NCBI GenBank assembly: GCA_017964785.1 | Contig: JAGCRH010000062.1 | Span: forward strand, 1 to 64,000 | DNA: 64,000 nucleotides | Origin: Prevotella sp. | GTDB taxonomy: Bacteria > Bacteroidota > Bacteroidia > Bacteroidales > Bacteroidaceae | Reading direction: 5' to 3' | Shown: one piece after another, positions 54,751-64,000 of the stretch | Layout: the number at the start of each line of letters is the position of its first letter | Numbering within the stretch: position 1 is the stretch's first letter | Notes under the pieces: model-generated | The model's database searches: none | The model's input: only the letters and a program-made list of their open reading frames with translations | Told to the model about the DNA's origin: nothing | Made by a program: the position numbers and the translations under genes

Positions 54751-55185
54751 TTATTTTTCTTTCTGTCGTTTGAATTCGAGGGTCTTGGGTAGTTTCTGCC
54801 ACTTGCTGTTCTTGGGCACTTTGAGGGTGGAGCCTTTCTCCTGTTTCAGGATGTAGGTGGAGTCGTTCTCCACGGTAAGGGTGGCGGTGAGGTCTTCAGA
54901 GCCGTAGTCGTTGATAAGGGATAGGGTAGCCGTCTTGTCGTTGTTGATCTTGGCAGCAGTGATGACCCAGCAGAAGGAGTTGTGCTTCTTGCCGAGATAG
55001 CCTGGCAGCGGGCCGTAGAGTTCCTGTCCCGGCACTTCTACATCCTCATCGTAGAGGTTGATCTTCAAATAGACCTCATATTCATTATTATATATGTACG
55101 CGCGGAAAGGCCCCCCTTCACCTTGGGCGAAGGCAGTGAATAGTGAACAGTGGATAGTGAATAGTAATAAATGCAATTTTCTCAT
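54751..55185 (-). CDS. secreted hypothetical protein
   Basis: About 144 residues. Signal peptide ~1-21 (ends FAQGE), part of it encoded by a TAGTGAA-type simple repeat (55135-55165). The mature part is beta-rich (YIYNNEYEVYLKINLYDEDVE, ATLSLINDYGSEDLTATL) and Lys-rich at the end. I start at 55185, 18 nt after the -7 box; the longer frame starts upstream of that box. Family not recognised. Confidence 0.75.
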   Translation of the reverse strand: MRKLHLLLFTIHCSLFTAFAQGEGGPFRAYIYNNEYEVYLKINLYDEDVEVPGQELYGPLPGYLGKKHNSFCWVITAAKINNDKTATLSLINDYGSEDLTATLTVENDSTYILKQEKGSTLKVPKNSKWQKLPKTLEFKRQKEK

Positions 55186-55203
55186 ATTCGTATGATTTGG
55201 GGG

Positions 55204-55211
55204 CAAAGATA
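55204..55211 (-). promoter_or_regulatory. -7 box for the 54751-55185 gene
   Basis: Minus strand TATCTTTG, 18 nt upstream of the ATG. Confidence 0.7.
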
Positions 55212-55287
55212 CCAAATCTAAATCAATAAATCTATGATAATGAAGAAAATATGCAGAAAAACTATCGTTTTTTTAGAAATATTTAAG

Positions 55288-55295
55288 TACCTTTG
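55288..55295 (+). promoter_or_regulatory. -7 box of the glycogen operon
   Basis: TACCTTTG, 21 nt upstream of the glycogen synthase ATG. Confidence 0.75.
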
Positions 55296-55316
55296 CACCG
55301 TTTATAATTATAATGC

Positions 55317-56993
55317 ATGACAGATAGGCTTTTAAACCCCGACTATATCTTTGAGTCAAGTTGGGAAGTTTGCAACAAGGTAGGAGGAATCTATACAGTC
55401 CTTTCGACACGTGCCAAGACCCTGCAAGAGGCACATCCGGATCAGGTGATTTTTATCGGCCCTGGTCTGTGGAAGCGCGAAGACGATAACTACACGAAGG
55501 AGGAAAGTCCCTATTTCAGGGAAGACAGTGCTCTCTTTGCCGAGTGGCAATGGGAGGCTAAGCAGAATGGACTTATTGTAAGGGTGGGGCGTTGGACGGT
55601 GCCAGGAGAACCTATCGCCATCCTTGTTGACTTCATGCCGTTCTTTGAAAAGAAGAACGAGATTTACGGTTGGCTGTGGGAGCACTATCAGGTTGACTCC
55701 CTGCATGCCTACGGCGACTACGACGAGGCTTCGATGTTCTCGTATGCCGCTGCTCTCGTCGTGGAGAGTTTCTATAAGCACTATCTTAACGAAAACCAGA
55801 AGGTCATCTATCATGCCAATGAGTGGATGTGTGGCTTAGGCGCCCTCTACATCAACAATAAACTCCCCCAGATCGGTACGATCTTTACGACCCATGCCAC
55901 CAGCATCGGACGAAGCATTGCCGGTAATATGAAACCCCTCTACGACTATCTGTTTGCCTATAATGGCGACCAGATGGCCGGAGAACTGAATATGCAGAGC
56001 AAGCACTCCATCGAGAAGCAGACCGCTTGGCATGTGGACTGCTTTACCACGGTGAGTGACATCACTGCCAAGGAATGTGTGGAACTGCTTGATAAACCAG
56101 TGGATGTGGTACTGCCTAATGGCTTCGACAACAGTTTTGTACCGAAGGCAGCGCAGTTTACGAAGAAACGCAAGGCAGCCCGCAAGTGTCTGCTCGACGT
56201 GGCGAACGCCTTGTTAGGTGAAAATCTCGACGACGACACGCTGATCATCTCTACCTCTGGTCGTTATGAGTTCCGCAACAAGGGTATCGACGTGTTTGTG
56301 GAAGCCATGAATCGTCTGTTGCGTGACAAAGACCTGAAGAAGAAGGTGGTTGCCTTCATCGAAGTGCCTGGGTGGGTAGGAGAACCCCGTAGGGATCTGC
56401 AGGAGCGTCTGAATAGCGGTAAGGCATACGACACCCCACTGGAAGTGCCTCAGGTGACCCACTGGCTGCACAATATGAGCCATGACAACGTGCTGGGCAT
56501 GATGAAGTACTACGATATGCACAACCGTAAGGATGAACAGGTGAAGGTGATCTTCCTGCCCTGTTACCTCGACGGCAAGGATGGCATCCTGAATATGACC
56601 TATTATGATATCGTCTTAGGCAACGACCTCTGCATCTATCCCTCGTACTACGAACCATGGGGCTACACGCCGTTGGAGGCTGTGGCTTTCAAGGTACCTT
56701 GTATCACCACCGACCTGGCTGGTTTCGGACTCTGGGCCAACAGCGTGTTCGGACATAGCGGTGAGATAGAGGATGGTGTGAAGGTGATCCATCGCACGGA
56801 CTACAACTACTCGGAGGTAGCCGATATCATCAAGGATACTGTTGCTGAGTTCTCTGGTTTCACGAAAAAGCAGGTGGAGGATTGCCGCAAGAAGGCTGAG
56901 GCCCTGTCGAAGAAAGCCCTCTGGAGCGAGTTCATCAAGTACTACGAGGAGGCTTACGACATCGCCCTCCGCAAAGCAGAAGAGAGAAAATAA
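55317..56993 (+). CDS. glycogen/starch synthase, GYS (GT3)-like
   Basis: 558 residues. Adds glucose from UDP- or ADP-glucose to growing alpha-1,4-glucan. The N-terminus FESSWEVCNKVGGIYTVLST has the KVGG donor-site motif; HANEWMCGLGALY and FTTHATSIGRSIAG follow; C-terminal RYEFRNKGIDVFVEAMNR and PSYYEPWGYTPLEAVAFK hold the E-x7-E retaining motif. It resembles the eukaryote-type GYS family rather than GlgA, which is normal for Bacteroidetes. Followed 27 nt later by the phosphorylase gene. Confidence 0.93.
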   Translation: MTDRLLNPDYIFESSWEVCNKVGGIYTVLSTRAKTLQEAHPDQVIFIGPGLWKREDDNYTKEESPYFREDSALFAEWQWEAKQNGLIVRVGRWTVPGEPIAILVDFMPFFEKKNEIYGWLWEHYQVDSLHAYGDYDEASMFSYAAALVVESFYKHYLNENQKVIYHANEWMCGLGALYINNKLPQIGTIFTTHATSIGRSIAGNMKPLYDYLFAYNGDQMAGELNMQSKHSIEKQTAWHVDCFTTVSDITAKECVELLDKPVDVVLPNGFDNSFVPKAAQFTKKRKAARKCLLDVANALLGENLDDDTLIISTSGRYEFRNKGIDVFVEAMNRLLRDKDLKKKVVAFIEVPGWVGEPRRDLQERLNSGKAYDTPLEVPQVTHWLHNMSHDNVLGMMKYYDMHNRKDEQVKVIFLPCYLDGKDGILNMTYYDIVLGNDLCIYPSYYEPWGYTPLEAVAFKVPCITTDLAGFGLWANSVFGHSGEIEDGVKVIHRTDYNYSEVADIIKDTVAEFSGFTKKQVEDCRKKAEALSKKALWSEFIKYYEEAYDIALRKAEERK

Positions 56994-57020
56994 ATATAAT
57001 AATTCCAAATTTGAGATAAT

Positions 57021-59603
57021 ATGAAGATTAAAGCAGATTACGCAAATGTTCCGTCTTGGAAGATCTTGACCGTGAAGGCCACGCTTCCTGAGGAATTGAA
57101 GTGTTTGGACGAGATTGCCCACAATATGTGGTGGGTATGGAACTACGAGGCCCGTGACTTGTTCCGTGACCTCGACCCTGATTTGTATCACGATGTGAAG
57201 CACAACCCTGTGATGCTGCTCGAACGTCTCAGTTTTGCCCGCAAGGAAGAGATTGTCAAGGATAAGGCGCTGATGAAGCGTATCAAGAACGTGTACGACT
57301 CGTTCCGCAAATATATGGATGTGAAGCCCGACTCGAAGCGTCCGTCAGTGGCCTACTTCTGCATGGAGTACGGTATCCACTCTGCCCTGAAGATTTACAG
57401 CGGTGGTCTGGGTATGCTGGCCGGTGACTACGTGAAGGAGGCTTCCGACTCCAACGTCGATATGTGTGCCGTCGGTTTCCTCTATCGTTTCGGTTATTTC
57501 ACACAGAGCCTGTCGATGGACGGACAGCAGATTGCTAACTACGAGACGCAGAATTTCAACGATCTGCCCATCGAGCGCCAACTCGACAGTGAGGGTAATC
57601 CTCTCGTCATCGACGTGCCTTACACCAACTACCAGGTGCATGCCTATGTCTGGCGTGTAAATGTGGGTCGTGTGAAACTCTATCTGCTCGATACCGACAA
57701 TGAGATGAACTCCGACTTCGACAGACCCATCACCCACAGCCTCTATGGCGGCGACTGGGAGAACCGTCTGAAACAGGAGATTCTGCTCGGTATCGGTGGT
57801 ATGCTGCTGTTGAAGAAACTCGGCATCAAGAAGGATATCTACCATTGCAACGAGGGTCATGCTGCCCTCTGCAACCTGCAGCGCCTGTGCGACTATATCG
57901 AGGAAGACGGACTGACCTTCAACCAGGCTCTGGAACTGGTTCGTGCCAGCGGGCTCTATACCGTGCACACCCCAGTGCCCGCAGGTCACGACTACTTCGA
58001 GGAGGGCCTCTTCGGCAAGTACATGGGTGGCTATCCCCAAAAACTCGGTATCTCTTGGGACGAGTTCATCGGCATGGGTCGTACCAATCCAGACGATAAG
58101 GGCGAGAAGTTCTGTATGTCTACCTTCGCCTGCAACACCTGTCAGGAGGTCAACGGTGTGTCGATGCTCCACGGATGGGTCTCCCAGAAGATGTTCGCTC
58201 CCATCTGGAACGGCTACTATCCTGAGGAGAACCATGTGGGCTATGTGACCAATGGTGTCCATTTCCCCACCTGGTGCGCTGCTGAGTGGTTGAAGGTCTA
58301 TGCGAAGTACTTCGACCCGAAGTTCCTGGGCGACCAGTCGAACGAGGATATCTGGCACGGCATCTACGACTGTCCCGATGAGGAGATCTGGGCCACCCGT
58401 AAGGCTTTGAAGGCTAAACTCTTTGATTATATCGCCATCCAGTTGCAGGAGACATGGTTGAAGAACCAGGGTGATCCTCAGCGTGTGGTGAAGTTGGTGG
58501 AACGCTTGAACCCCAATTCACTGGTCATCGGCTTCTGCCGCCGCTTCGCTACTTATAAGCGTGCTCACCTGCTGTTCACCGACTTGGAGCGTCTCGAAAA
58601 GATTGTCAATAATCCCGAGCGTCCTGTGGTGTTCCTCTTTGCCGGTAAGGCTCACCCCGCCGATGGTGCAGGTCAGGGCCTTATTAAGAGAATTTTTGAA
58701 ATCAGCCAAATGCCTCAGTTCCAAGGTAAGGTCATCTTCTTGGAGGACTACGACTTCCTGCTGGCCCGTCGCCTCGTGTCGGGTGTAGACATCTGGATGA
58801 ACACGCCGACCCGTCCTCTCGAGGCTTCCGGTACCTCTGGTGAGAAGGCTGAGATGAACGGTGTCGTCAACCTCTCCGTGAAGGATGGCTGGTGGCTGGA
58901 AGGCTATCGTGAGGGTGCCGGTTGGGCACTCACCGAGAAGCGTACCTACCAGAACCAAGGCTATCAGGATCAACTTGATGCCGCTACCATCTACAACCTG
59001 TTGGAGAACGAGATCGTACCTCTTTATTATAATACGGATAAGAAGACAGGCATCTCTAAGGGCTGGATCAAGGTCATCAAGAACTCCATCGCCCAGATTG
59101 CGCCGCACTACACGATGAAGCGCCAACTCGACGACTACTATTCCAAGTTCTACGAGAAGCAGGCCAAGCGCTTCAAGCAACTTGCCAAGGACGACAACCG
59201 TCTGGCCAAGGATATTGCACAGTGGAAAGAGGCTGTTGCCGAGCGTTGGGATGCCATCAGCGTGGTCAGTGCCGAGTCAACGGCTCCTGCCAACGGCTTA
59301 CATCTGACTGGAGAAGAGTACACCCTGCGTTATGTCATCAACGAGCAGGGTCTCGACGATGCCGTAGCCTTGGAGAAGGTGAATATCGCCACCGATGCCA
59401 ATGGTGAGGATCATGTCTTCTCTGTCGAGCCTTTGAAGATGGTGAAGCAGGATGGCAACAACTACACCTTCGAGGCTGTCCACTCGCCGAAGCAGGCTGG
59501 TCAGTACAAGAGTGCTGTCCGTATGTACCCGAAGAACAAGGATCTGCCCCACCGTATGGACTTCTGCTACGTGAAGTGGCTGGAGTTGCCTTACGCAGGG
59601 TAA
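57021..59603 (+). CDS. glgP: alpha-glucan (glycogen) phosphorylase
   Basis: 860 residues, GT35. Releases glucose-1-phosphate from glycogen with pyridoxal phosphate. [20 protein letters not shown] (~108-127), [14 protein letters not shown], and [20 protein letters not shown] with the [14 protein letters not shown] loop mark the short-type phosphorylases of this clade; the PLP lysine is expected in that EASGTSG(E)K stretch. Paired with glycogen synthase, so synthesis and breakdown are in one operon. Ends at a terminator. Confidence 0.93.
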   Translation: MKIKADYANVPSWKILTVKATLPEELKCLDEIAHNMWWVWNYEARDLFRDLDPDLYHDVKHNPVMLLERLSFARKEEIVKDKALMKRIKNVYDSFRKYMDVKPDSKRPSVAYFCMEYGIHSALKIYSGGLGMLAGDYVKEASDSNVDMCAVGFLYRFGYFTQSLSMDGQQIANYETQNFNDLPIERQLDSEGNPLVIDVPYTNYQVHAYVWRVNVGRVKLYLLDTDNEMNSDFDRPITHSLYGGDWENRLKQEILLGIGGMLLLKKLGIKKDIYHCNEGHAALCNLQRLCDYIEEDGLTFNQALELVRASGLYTVHTPVPAGHDYFEEGLFGKYMGGYPQKLGISWDEFIGMGRTNPDDKGEKFCMSTFACNTCQEVNGVSMLHGWVSQKMFAPIWNGYYPEENHVGYVTNGVHFPTWCAAEWLKVYAKYFDPKFLGDQSNEDIWHGIYDCPDEEIWATRKALKAKLFDYIAIQLQETWLKNQGDPQRVVKLVERLNPNSLVIGFCRRFATYKRAHLLFTDLERLEKIVNNPERPVVFLFAGKAHPADGAGQGLIKRIFEISQMPQFQGKVIFLEDYDFLLARRLVSGVDIWMNTPTRPLEASGTSGEKAEMNGVVNLSVKDGWWLEGYREGAGWALTEKRTYQNQGYQDQLDAATIYNLLENEIVPLYYNTDKKTGISKGWIKVIKNSIAQIAPHYTMKRQLDDYYSKFYEKQAKRFKQLAKDDNRLAKDIAQWKEAVAERWDAISVVSAESTAPANGLHLTGEEYTLRYVINEQGLDDAVALEKVNIATDANGEDHVFSVEPLKMVKQDGNNYTFEAVHSPKQAGQYKSAVRMYPKNKDLPHRMDFCYVKWLELPYAG

Positions 59604-59617
59604 TTCATAAAAAAGTT

Positions 59618-59655
59618 AATCCCCCGTCCTTCACCGGATGGGGGATTTCTTTTTT
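59618..59655 (+). terminator. terminator downstream of the glycogen operon
   Basis: AATCCCCC-GTCC, TTCACC loop, GGAT-GGGGGATT followed by TCTTTTTTT. Strong stem; it also lies just past the stop of the minus-strand gene at 59655. Confidence 0.9.
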
Positions 59656-59996
59656 TATTCCACTTGATAGTTTTCGCGGATATACTTTCCTAAGTCGTTG
59701 TCCTTGTTGCGCTCGGCGCAGTTCTGGATAGCCTCTTTCATCCGCCGCTCTATGCTGTCGATGTCGTGCATCAGGGCTTTTTGCGTTTCCTCGGTGGTGT
59801 GTGGACTCTGTTGGATGACACCTACCAGGTTCGAGATTTTCTTCGAGCACTCGGCGATGGTGTCGTTCAGTGCCTTCCATTCCCGCGCCTGCTTCACCTG
59901 CGCATTCTGGCAGCCCGCCATCACCATCAGTCCCACTACGGCAGCAGCCAGTTTAGATGAGGTAGAGGTCACTGATGCTCTGGTTATTGATGACAC
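59655..59996 (-). CDS. small lipoprotein overlapping the prs 3' end
   Basis: Up to 113 residues. A lipobox is visible (VVGLMVMAGCQNAQ), followed by a Lys/Glu-rich helical body (WKALNDTIAECSKKISNLVG, DSIERRMKEAIQNCAERN) that may form a coiled coil. The start is uncertain: the ATG at 59996 lies inside prs; a GTG at 59972 would give a shorter signal (overlap with prs about 20 nt). Probably cotranscribed after prs. Family not recognised. Confidence 0.7.
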   Translation of the reverse strand: MSSITRASVTSTSSKLAAAVVGLMVMAGCQNAQVKQAREWKALNDTIAECSKKISNLVGVIQQSPHTTEETQKALMHDIDSIERRMKEAIQNCAERNKDNDLGKYIRENYQVE

Positions 59997-60888
59997 GACG
60001 GATGGCTTCTGCGAAGGTCTCTGCTACAGACAGTTGCTTCACCTTGGCGCACCGCTGGGCGTAGGGGATGGAGTCGGTGAAGACAATCTCTTCGAGGGCT
60101 GACTCCTGCACCCGTTCACTGGCAGGCCCCGACATCACACAGTGCGAGGCACAGGCACGTACGGTCTTGGCACCCGATGCCTTCATCAGGTCGGCAGCCT
60201 TGGTGATGGTGCCGGCTGTATCCACCATATCGTCGACAATCACCACGTTCTTGCCTGCCACGTCACCGATGATCTGCATGGTAGCCACCACATTGGCCCG
60301 TGCACGGGTCTTGTTGCAGAGCACCAGCGGACAGCCGAGGAATTTGGCGTAGGTGTTGGCACGCTTCGAGCCGCCCACGTCCGGCGAGGCAATCACCAGG
60401 TCTTCGAGGTTCAGGCTTTGCAGGTAGGGTAGGATGACGCTCGAACCGTAGAGATGGTCTACGGGCACGTCGAAGAAGCCCTGTATCTGGTCTGCGTGCA
60501 GGTCCATCGTGATGACGCGGTTCACACCAGCCACACTCAGCAGGTCGGCAATGAGTTTGGCCCCGATGCTCACACGCGGTTTGTCCTTACGGTCCTGTCG
60601 GGCCCAGCCAAAGTAGGGGATGACGGCATTGATGGTCCGTGCCGAGGCCCGCTTGGCGGCATCGATCATCAGCAGCAGTTCCATCAGGTTGTCAGAATTG
60701 GGGAAAGTGCTCTGCACAAGGAAGATGTCGCGTCCGCGAATGCTCTCCTCATAACTGACGGCAAACTCTCCATCCGAGAACTTGGTGATCTGCAACTGTC
60801 CTAACGGGCAACCCAGACTGAGGCAGATTTTCTCTGCAAGGTACTTGGTGGCAGTACCGGAAAAAACCATATACGAATTAGTATTCAT
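59953..60888 (-). CDS. prs: ribose-phosphate pyrophosphokinase
   Basis: Makes PRPP from ribose-5-phosphate and ATP. 311 residues: FSDGEFAVSYEESIRG, INAVIPYFGWARQDRKDKPR, ITMDLHADQIQGFFDVPVDH, and the PRPP loop NVVIVDDMVDTAGTI. All catalytic segments look intact. A simple TTTGAA repeat lies in the 44-nt gap to the upstream ThiE-like gene. Confidence 0.96.
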   Translation of the reverse strand: MNTNSYMVFSGTATKYLAEKICLSLGCPLGQLQITKFSDGEFAVSYEESIRGRDIFLVQSTFPNSDNLMELLLMIDAAKRASARTINAVIPYFGWARQDRKDKPRVSIGAKLIADLLSVAGVNRVITMDLHADQIQGFFDVPVDHLYGSSVILPYLQSLNLEDLVIASPDVGGSKRANTYAKFLGCPLVLCNKTRARANVVATMQIIGDVAGKNVVIVDDMVDTAGTITKAADLMKASGAKTVRACASHCVMSGPASERVQESALEEIVFTDSIPYAQRCAKVKQLSVAETFAEAIRRVINNQSISDLYLI

Positions 60889-60932
60889 CTATCTTTGAAC
60901 TTTGAATTTTGAACTTTATGATTACCTGTAGA

Positions 60933-61541
60933 CTATTCTAATGCTTTGCGCAGCCGCTCGAAGTGCAGCAGCAGTTCCTTGTAGTCCAGTTCGTTGTGGA
61001 TGTCGAAGCGGTTCCACAGGTCGCCGCAGATCACCACACCGCCGAAGCCCAGGTCCTTGGCATACTTGATGTTGTCGATGTTCATGCCGCCTAAGGCGAA
61101 CACCTTCCTGTCGATGAGTCCCTGGCGCGAGGCCTCTTTCAGTTCCTCTGCCGTAAACGACTGCTTCTCGCTTTCCACCGTCTGACTGTCGAAGATGGAC
61201 TGCAGAAACACGTAGTTCGAGTGCTTCTTGGCCTCTTGCAGTTCACTCACGGCGTGACAGGTGCGGGTGATGTTCCCTTTATAGCCTGTGGGCGGCTCCG
61301 TGCGGGCATCATCGATGTGGATGCCCCGCAGTTTGTATTCCTCTTTTAGGTAGAAGTGATGGTGCACGGTGATCTTGCTTGCCAGGTCGTCGCCCAACAG
61401 TGTCAGCAGACGCTCGGAGTACATCGGCGACGAACCGGGTTTGCAGAGGTGCAGGTCGTCCATCCCTTCCTCGAAAAGGTTGACAAGAATCTTGTCTTCC
61501 TCTACGAAAAATGTTGGTTTGGTAATGACAATTAACTTCAT
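60933..61541 (-). CDS. thiamine phosphate synthase family protein (ThiE/TenI-like)
   Basis: 202 residues of TIM-barrel type. LIVITKPTFFVEEDKILVN, DDLHLCKPG, a His region (VHHHFYL, GIHIDDAR) and the C-terminal VFALGGMNIDNIKYAKDLGFGGVVICGDLW (two stretches) match the ThiE/TenI superfamily, but the pyrophosphate-binding motif is degenerate, so it may be a non-canonical member rather than the housekeeping ThiE. No thi genes surround it. Confidence 0.8.
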   Translation of the reverse strand: MKLIVITKPTFFVEEDKILVNLFEEGMDDLHLCKPGSSPMYSERLLTLLGDDLASKITVHHHFYLKEEYKLRGIHIDDARTEPPTGYKGNITRTCHAVSELQEAKKHSNYVFLQSIFDSQTVESEKQSFTAEELKEASRQGLIDRKVFALGGMNIDNIKYAKDLGFGGVVICGDLWNRFDIHNELDYKELLLHFERLRKALE

Positions 61542-61570
61542 TTCCAGATAACTTTTCTCTTTCTCATCTG

Positions 61571-61578
61571 CAAAAGTA
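61571..61578 (-). promoter_or_regulatory. -7 box of the ThiE-like/prs unit
   Basis: Minus strand TACTTTTG fits TAnnTTTG, 29 nt upstream of the ThiE-like ATG. Confidence 0.6.
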
Positions 61579-61653
61579 CATCTTTTTTTAGATATAAGTA
61601 CACAAGAACATATATTTTTTTGTTTCTTTTGTTCATTTGTCTAAAAAAAGCAG

Positions 61654-61661
61654 TAATTTTG
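61654..61661 (+). promoter_or_regulatory. -7 box of fabD
   Basis: TAATTTTG, 32 nt upstream of the fabD ATG. Confidence 0.65.
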
Positions 61662-61693
61662 CACCCGATTTAACATAAAAAGGTAAAAAGACA

Positions 61694-62584
61694 ATGAAAG
61701 CATTTGTATTTCCCGGACAGGGAGCACAGTTTACAGGAATGGGTAAAGATCTTTACGATAACAACCCACTGGCAAAGGAACTTTTCGAGAAAGCCAACGA
61801 TATTCTCGGCTACCGTATCACTGACATCATGTTTGAGGGAACCGACGAGGAACTTCGTCAGACGAAGGTGACACAGCCTGCCGTCTTCCTCCACAGCGTC
61901 ATCTCCGCCCTCTGCATGGGCGACGCTTTCGACCCGAAGATGACTGCCGGTCACTCGCTCGGTGAGTTCTCAGCCCTCACGGCTGCCGGTGCCCTGAGTT
62001 TCGAGGATGGCTTGAAACTCGTCTATGCCCGTGCGATGGCGATGCAGAAGGCCTGCGAGGCCCAGCCTTCCACGATGGCTGCCATCATCGCCCTGCCCGA
62101 CGAGAAGGTCGAGGAGGTATGCGCCGAGGTGAGCAAAATGGGTAAGGGTGTGGTGGTTCCCGCCAACTACAACTGCCCGGGACAACTCGTCATCTCCGGT
62201 GATATCGACGCCATCAACGAGGCCTGTGAGCAGTTGAAGGCTGCTGGTGCCAAGCGCGCCCTGCCGTTGAAGGTGGGTGGTGCCTTCCACTCCCCGCTGA
62301 TGCAGCCCGCCAAGGACGAACTCCAGGCTGCCATCGAGCAGACGGAGATCAAGGCGCCCAAGTGCCCCGTCTACCAGAATGTGGATGCCAAGCCGCATAC
62401 TGATCCCGCCGAGATTAAGGCCAACCTCATCGCGCAACTCACCAGCAGTGTCCGTTGGACGCAGAGTGTGCAGAATATGATTGCCGACGGTGCCGACGAC
62501 TTCACCGAGTGCGGCCCCGGTAAGGCCCTCCAAGGCATGATTGCCAAGATCAATAAAGAGGTTTCTGCTCATGGCATTGAGTAA
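61694..62584 (+). CDS. fabD: malonyl-CoA:ACP transacylase
   Basis: Moves malonyl from CoA to acyl carrier protein for fatty acid synthesis. 296 residues: AFVFPGQGAQFTGMG at the N-terminus, the nucleophile motif GHSLGEFSAL (~90-99), the KVGGAFHSPLM histidine region (~196), and the ending ECGPGKALQGMI. Overlaps the amylase gene by 14 nt. Confidence 0.95.
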   Translation: MKAFVFPGQGAQFTGMGKDLYDNNPLAKELFEKANDILGYRITDIMFEGTDEELRQTKVTQPAVFLHSVISALCMGDAFDPKMTAGHSLGEFSALTAAGALSFEDGLKLVYARAMAMQKACEAQPSTMAAIIALPDEKVEEVCAEVSKMGKGVVVPANYNCPGQLVISGDIDAINEACEQLKAAGAKRALPLKVGGAFHSPLMQPAKDELQAAIEQTEIKAPKCPVYQNVDAKPHTDPAEIKANLIAQLTSSVRWTQSVQNMIADGADDFTECGPGKALQGMIAKINKEVSAHGIE

Positions 62585-64000
62585 ACTCGTCCTCTATCAG
62601 GTTTTCACGCGGCTCTATGGGAATAGGAACACGACTCGTAAGGAGAATGGAACCATAGAGGAAAACGGTTGCGGAAAACTGAACGACTTCACGCCCAGCA
62701 CCCTGAAAAAGATCAGGGAGATGGGCGTGAGCCATATCTGGTACACTGGTATCATCCGCCACGCTACGATGACCGACTATTCGGCTTTCGGCATCCCCCG
62801 TCAGCATCCTGCCGTGGTGAAGGGTAGGGCAGGCTCGCCTTACGCCATCACCGACTACTACGACATCGACCCCGACCTGGCTGTTGATGTCGCTCAGCGC
62901 ATGCAGGAGTTCGAGGCCCTCGTGGCGCGCACCCACAAGGCAGGCATGAAAGTCATCATCGACTTTGTGCCCAACCACGTGGCGCGTCAGTACCACTCCG
63001 TCTGCAAGCCCGACGGCGTGAAGGACCTCGGCGAAGACGACAACCCCCAGATGGGCTTCGACCCGCAGCACAACAACTTCTATTACTGCCCGGGTCAGCG
63101 CTTTGCGCCCTATTTCGACCTCTACCACGGAGAGCCGGAGCCTTATATCGAGGAGCCCGCCAAGGCCACTGGTAACGACTGCTTCCACAATGCCCCTGGC
63201 ATGAACGACTGGTATGAGACCGTCAAACTGAACTACGGTGTCGACTACTATGCCGGTGGTGTGGGCCATTTCCAGCCCATCCCCGACACGTGGAGCAAGA
63301 TGACCGACATCCTGTTGTTCTGGGCGGAGAAGGGCATCGACGGCTTCCGCTGCGACATGGCGGAGATGGTGCCTGCCGCCTTCTGGCAGTGGGCCACCGA
63401 CAAGGTGAAGTTCGCCTATCCCGACACGGTCTTCATCGGCGAGGTGTATAATCCCGCCGAGTACCGCAACTACCTCGCGGCGGGCTTCGACTACCTCTAC
63501 GACAAGGTGGGTATGTACGACACGCTCCGCGCCGTTGTCCGCGGCCATCAGTCCACCCACGCCATCACTGGCGCCTGGCAGGCCACCGACGACATCCGCG
63601 ACCACATGCTCTACTTCCTCGAAAACCACGACGAGCAGCGCATCGCCAGCACGTTCTTCGCCGGCGACGCCGTGAAGGGCATCCCCGCCCTGGTGGTCTC
63701 AGCCCTGTTGCAGCAGAATCCGCTGATGATTTATGCCGGACAGGAGTACGGCGAGCCGGGCATGGACAAGGAGGGATTCAGCGGCAACGACGGCCGTACC
63801 ACTATCTTCGACTATTGGAGCATCGACACCCTCGTGCGTGCCGCCCAGCGCAAACTCACTGCCGGGGAGAAACGCCTGTATCATATATATAATAAGGTGA
63901 TGACGATTGCCAGCACCGAGCAGGCCGTCACCGAGGGCGTGTCCTTCGACCTCATGTATGTCAACGGCCACCTGCAACGGCAGTACGCTTTTTTGCGTTC
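62571..64000 (+). CDS. GH13 alpha-amylase family enzyme (partial, 3' end outside window)
   Basis: At least 476 residues; open to the window end. GH13 conserved regions are present: DFVPNH (region I), GFRCDMAEM (region II, nucleophile Asp), FIGEVY (region III, acid/base Glu) and LENHDEQR (region IV, third Asp). It therefore should cleave alpha-1,4-glucosidic bonds. No signal peptide (MALSKLVLYQVFTRLYG), so cytoplasmic use on internal glucan or imported oligosaccharide is likely, in keeping with the glycogen operon nearby. Starts inside the fabD 3' end. Confidence 0.93.
   Translation, partial: MALSKLVLYQVFTRLYGNRNTTRKENGTIEENGCGKLNDFTPSTLKKIREMGVSHIWYTGIIRHATMTDYSAFGIPRQHPAVVKGRAGSPYAITDYYDIDPDLAVDVAQRMQEFEALVARTHKAGMKVIIDFVPNHVARQYHSVCKPDGVKDLGEDDNPQMGFDPQHNNFYYCPGQRFAPYFDLYHGEPEPYIEEPAKATGNDCFHNAPGMNDWYETVKLNYGVDYYAGGVGHFQPIPDTWSKMTDILLFWAEKGIDGFRCDMAEMVPAAFWQWATDKVKFAYPDTVFIGEVYNPAEYRNYLAAGFDYLYDKVGMYDTLRAVVRGHQSTHAITGAWQATDDIRDHMLYFLENHDEQRIASTFFAGDAVKGIPALVVSALLQQNPLMIYAGQEYGEPGMDKEGFSGNDGRTTIFDYWSIDTLVRAAQRKLTAGEKRLYHIYNKVMTIASTEQAVTEGVSFDLMYVNGHLQRQYAFLR

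Noticed and set aside
57345..58358. 337-codon frame antisense to glycogen phosphorylase
   Set aside because: Shadow of a GC-rich conserved coding region.
62550..63629. 359-codon frame antisense to the GH13 gene
   Set aside because: The plus strand carries all four GH13 motifs; the antisense frame has none.

Overview
The window looks like chromosomal DNA of a Bacteroidales bacterium, most likely Prevotellaceae. Most transcription units start 15-40 nt downstream of the Bacteroidetes sigma-factor -7 motif TAnnTTTG, and Shine-Dalgarno sites are mostly weak. Family content fits: BspA-like leucine-rich repeat protein with a dockerin-like tail, CotH protein with a T9SS-like tail, GYS-type glycogen synthase next to an alpha-glucan phosphorylase, and IF-3 with a long charged tail. 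No rRNA, tRNA or CRISPR array was recognised.

Left flank (1-7157): patatin-like phospholipase (cut by the window edge), two related secreted proteins, ligA, a small HExxH protein, an EamA transporter, a periplasmic cyclophilin and a DUF2461 protein. A 763-bp gap follows, holding eight tandem 43-bp repeats (7254-7597).

Accessory island (about 7840-39216, visibly more AT-rich): the most interesting part. Three main transcription units each begin with the same 13-bp palindrome CACAAGCCTTGTG followed by a -7 box. Unit A is one unknown gene. Unit B holds an ADP-ribosylglycohydrolase (ARGH), a coiled-coil/zinc/nuclease-like/WG-repeat/S1-like protein, a DUF1848 protein, a 1893-residue fusion (WG repeat, methyltransferase, PD-(D/E)xK-like nuclease, RecQ-like helicase) and a tail-anchored coiled-coil protein. 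Unit C holds a second ARGH, three paralogous Ser/Thr kinases with different C-termini (nucleotidyltransferase-like, leucine-rich repeats, transmembrane), an HExxH protein, a small conserved protein, a DarT-like ADP-ribosyltransferase fused to a TerY-like vWA domain, a PP2C phosphatase, and a macro-like/DUF1810/unknown-domain fusion. I read this as a TerY-P type phospho-signalling triad wired to reversible ADP-ribosylation and a DNA-processing effector, probably a conflict or anti-phage system. The individual families are known; this combination I do not recognise as a named system.

Island right part (32885-39216): four small genes, mostly membrane proteins, behind a fourth palindrome; a phosphoribosyltransferase-like gene and a zeta-toxin-like gene pair sharing a second palindromic operator at identical promoter spacing; and a divergent FtsZ paralogue coupled to a gene for the same domain found at the end of unit C. 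That last gene overlaps the 3' end of pheS, which marks the likely island boundary.

Right flank (39151-64000): ordinary core genes. These are pheS; a lipoprotein with murB and an MBL-fold hydrolase; a YtxH/holin-like cluster; a SPOR lipoprotein, ruvX, def, TPR protein and CotH run; thrS with a BspA-like protein; infC-rpmI-rplT; glycogen synthase and phosphorylase; prs, a ThiE-like gene, fabD and a GH13 alpha-amylase cut by the window end.
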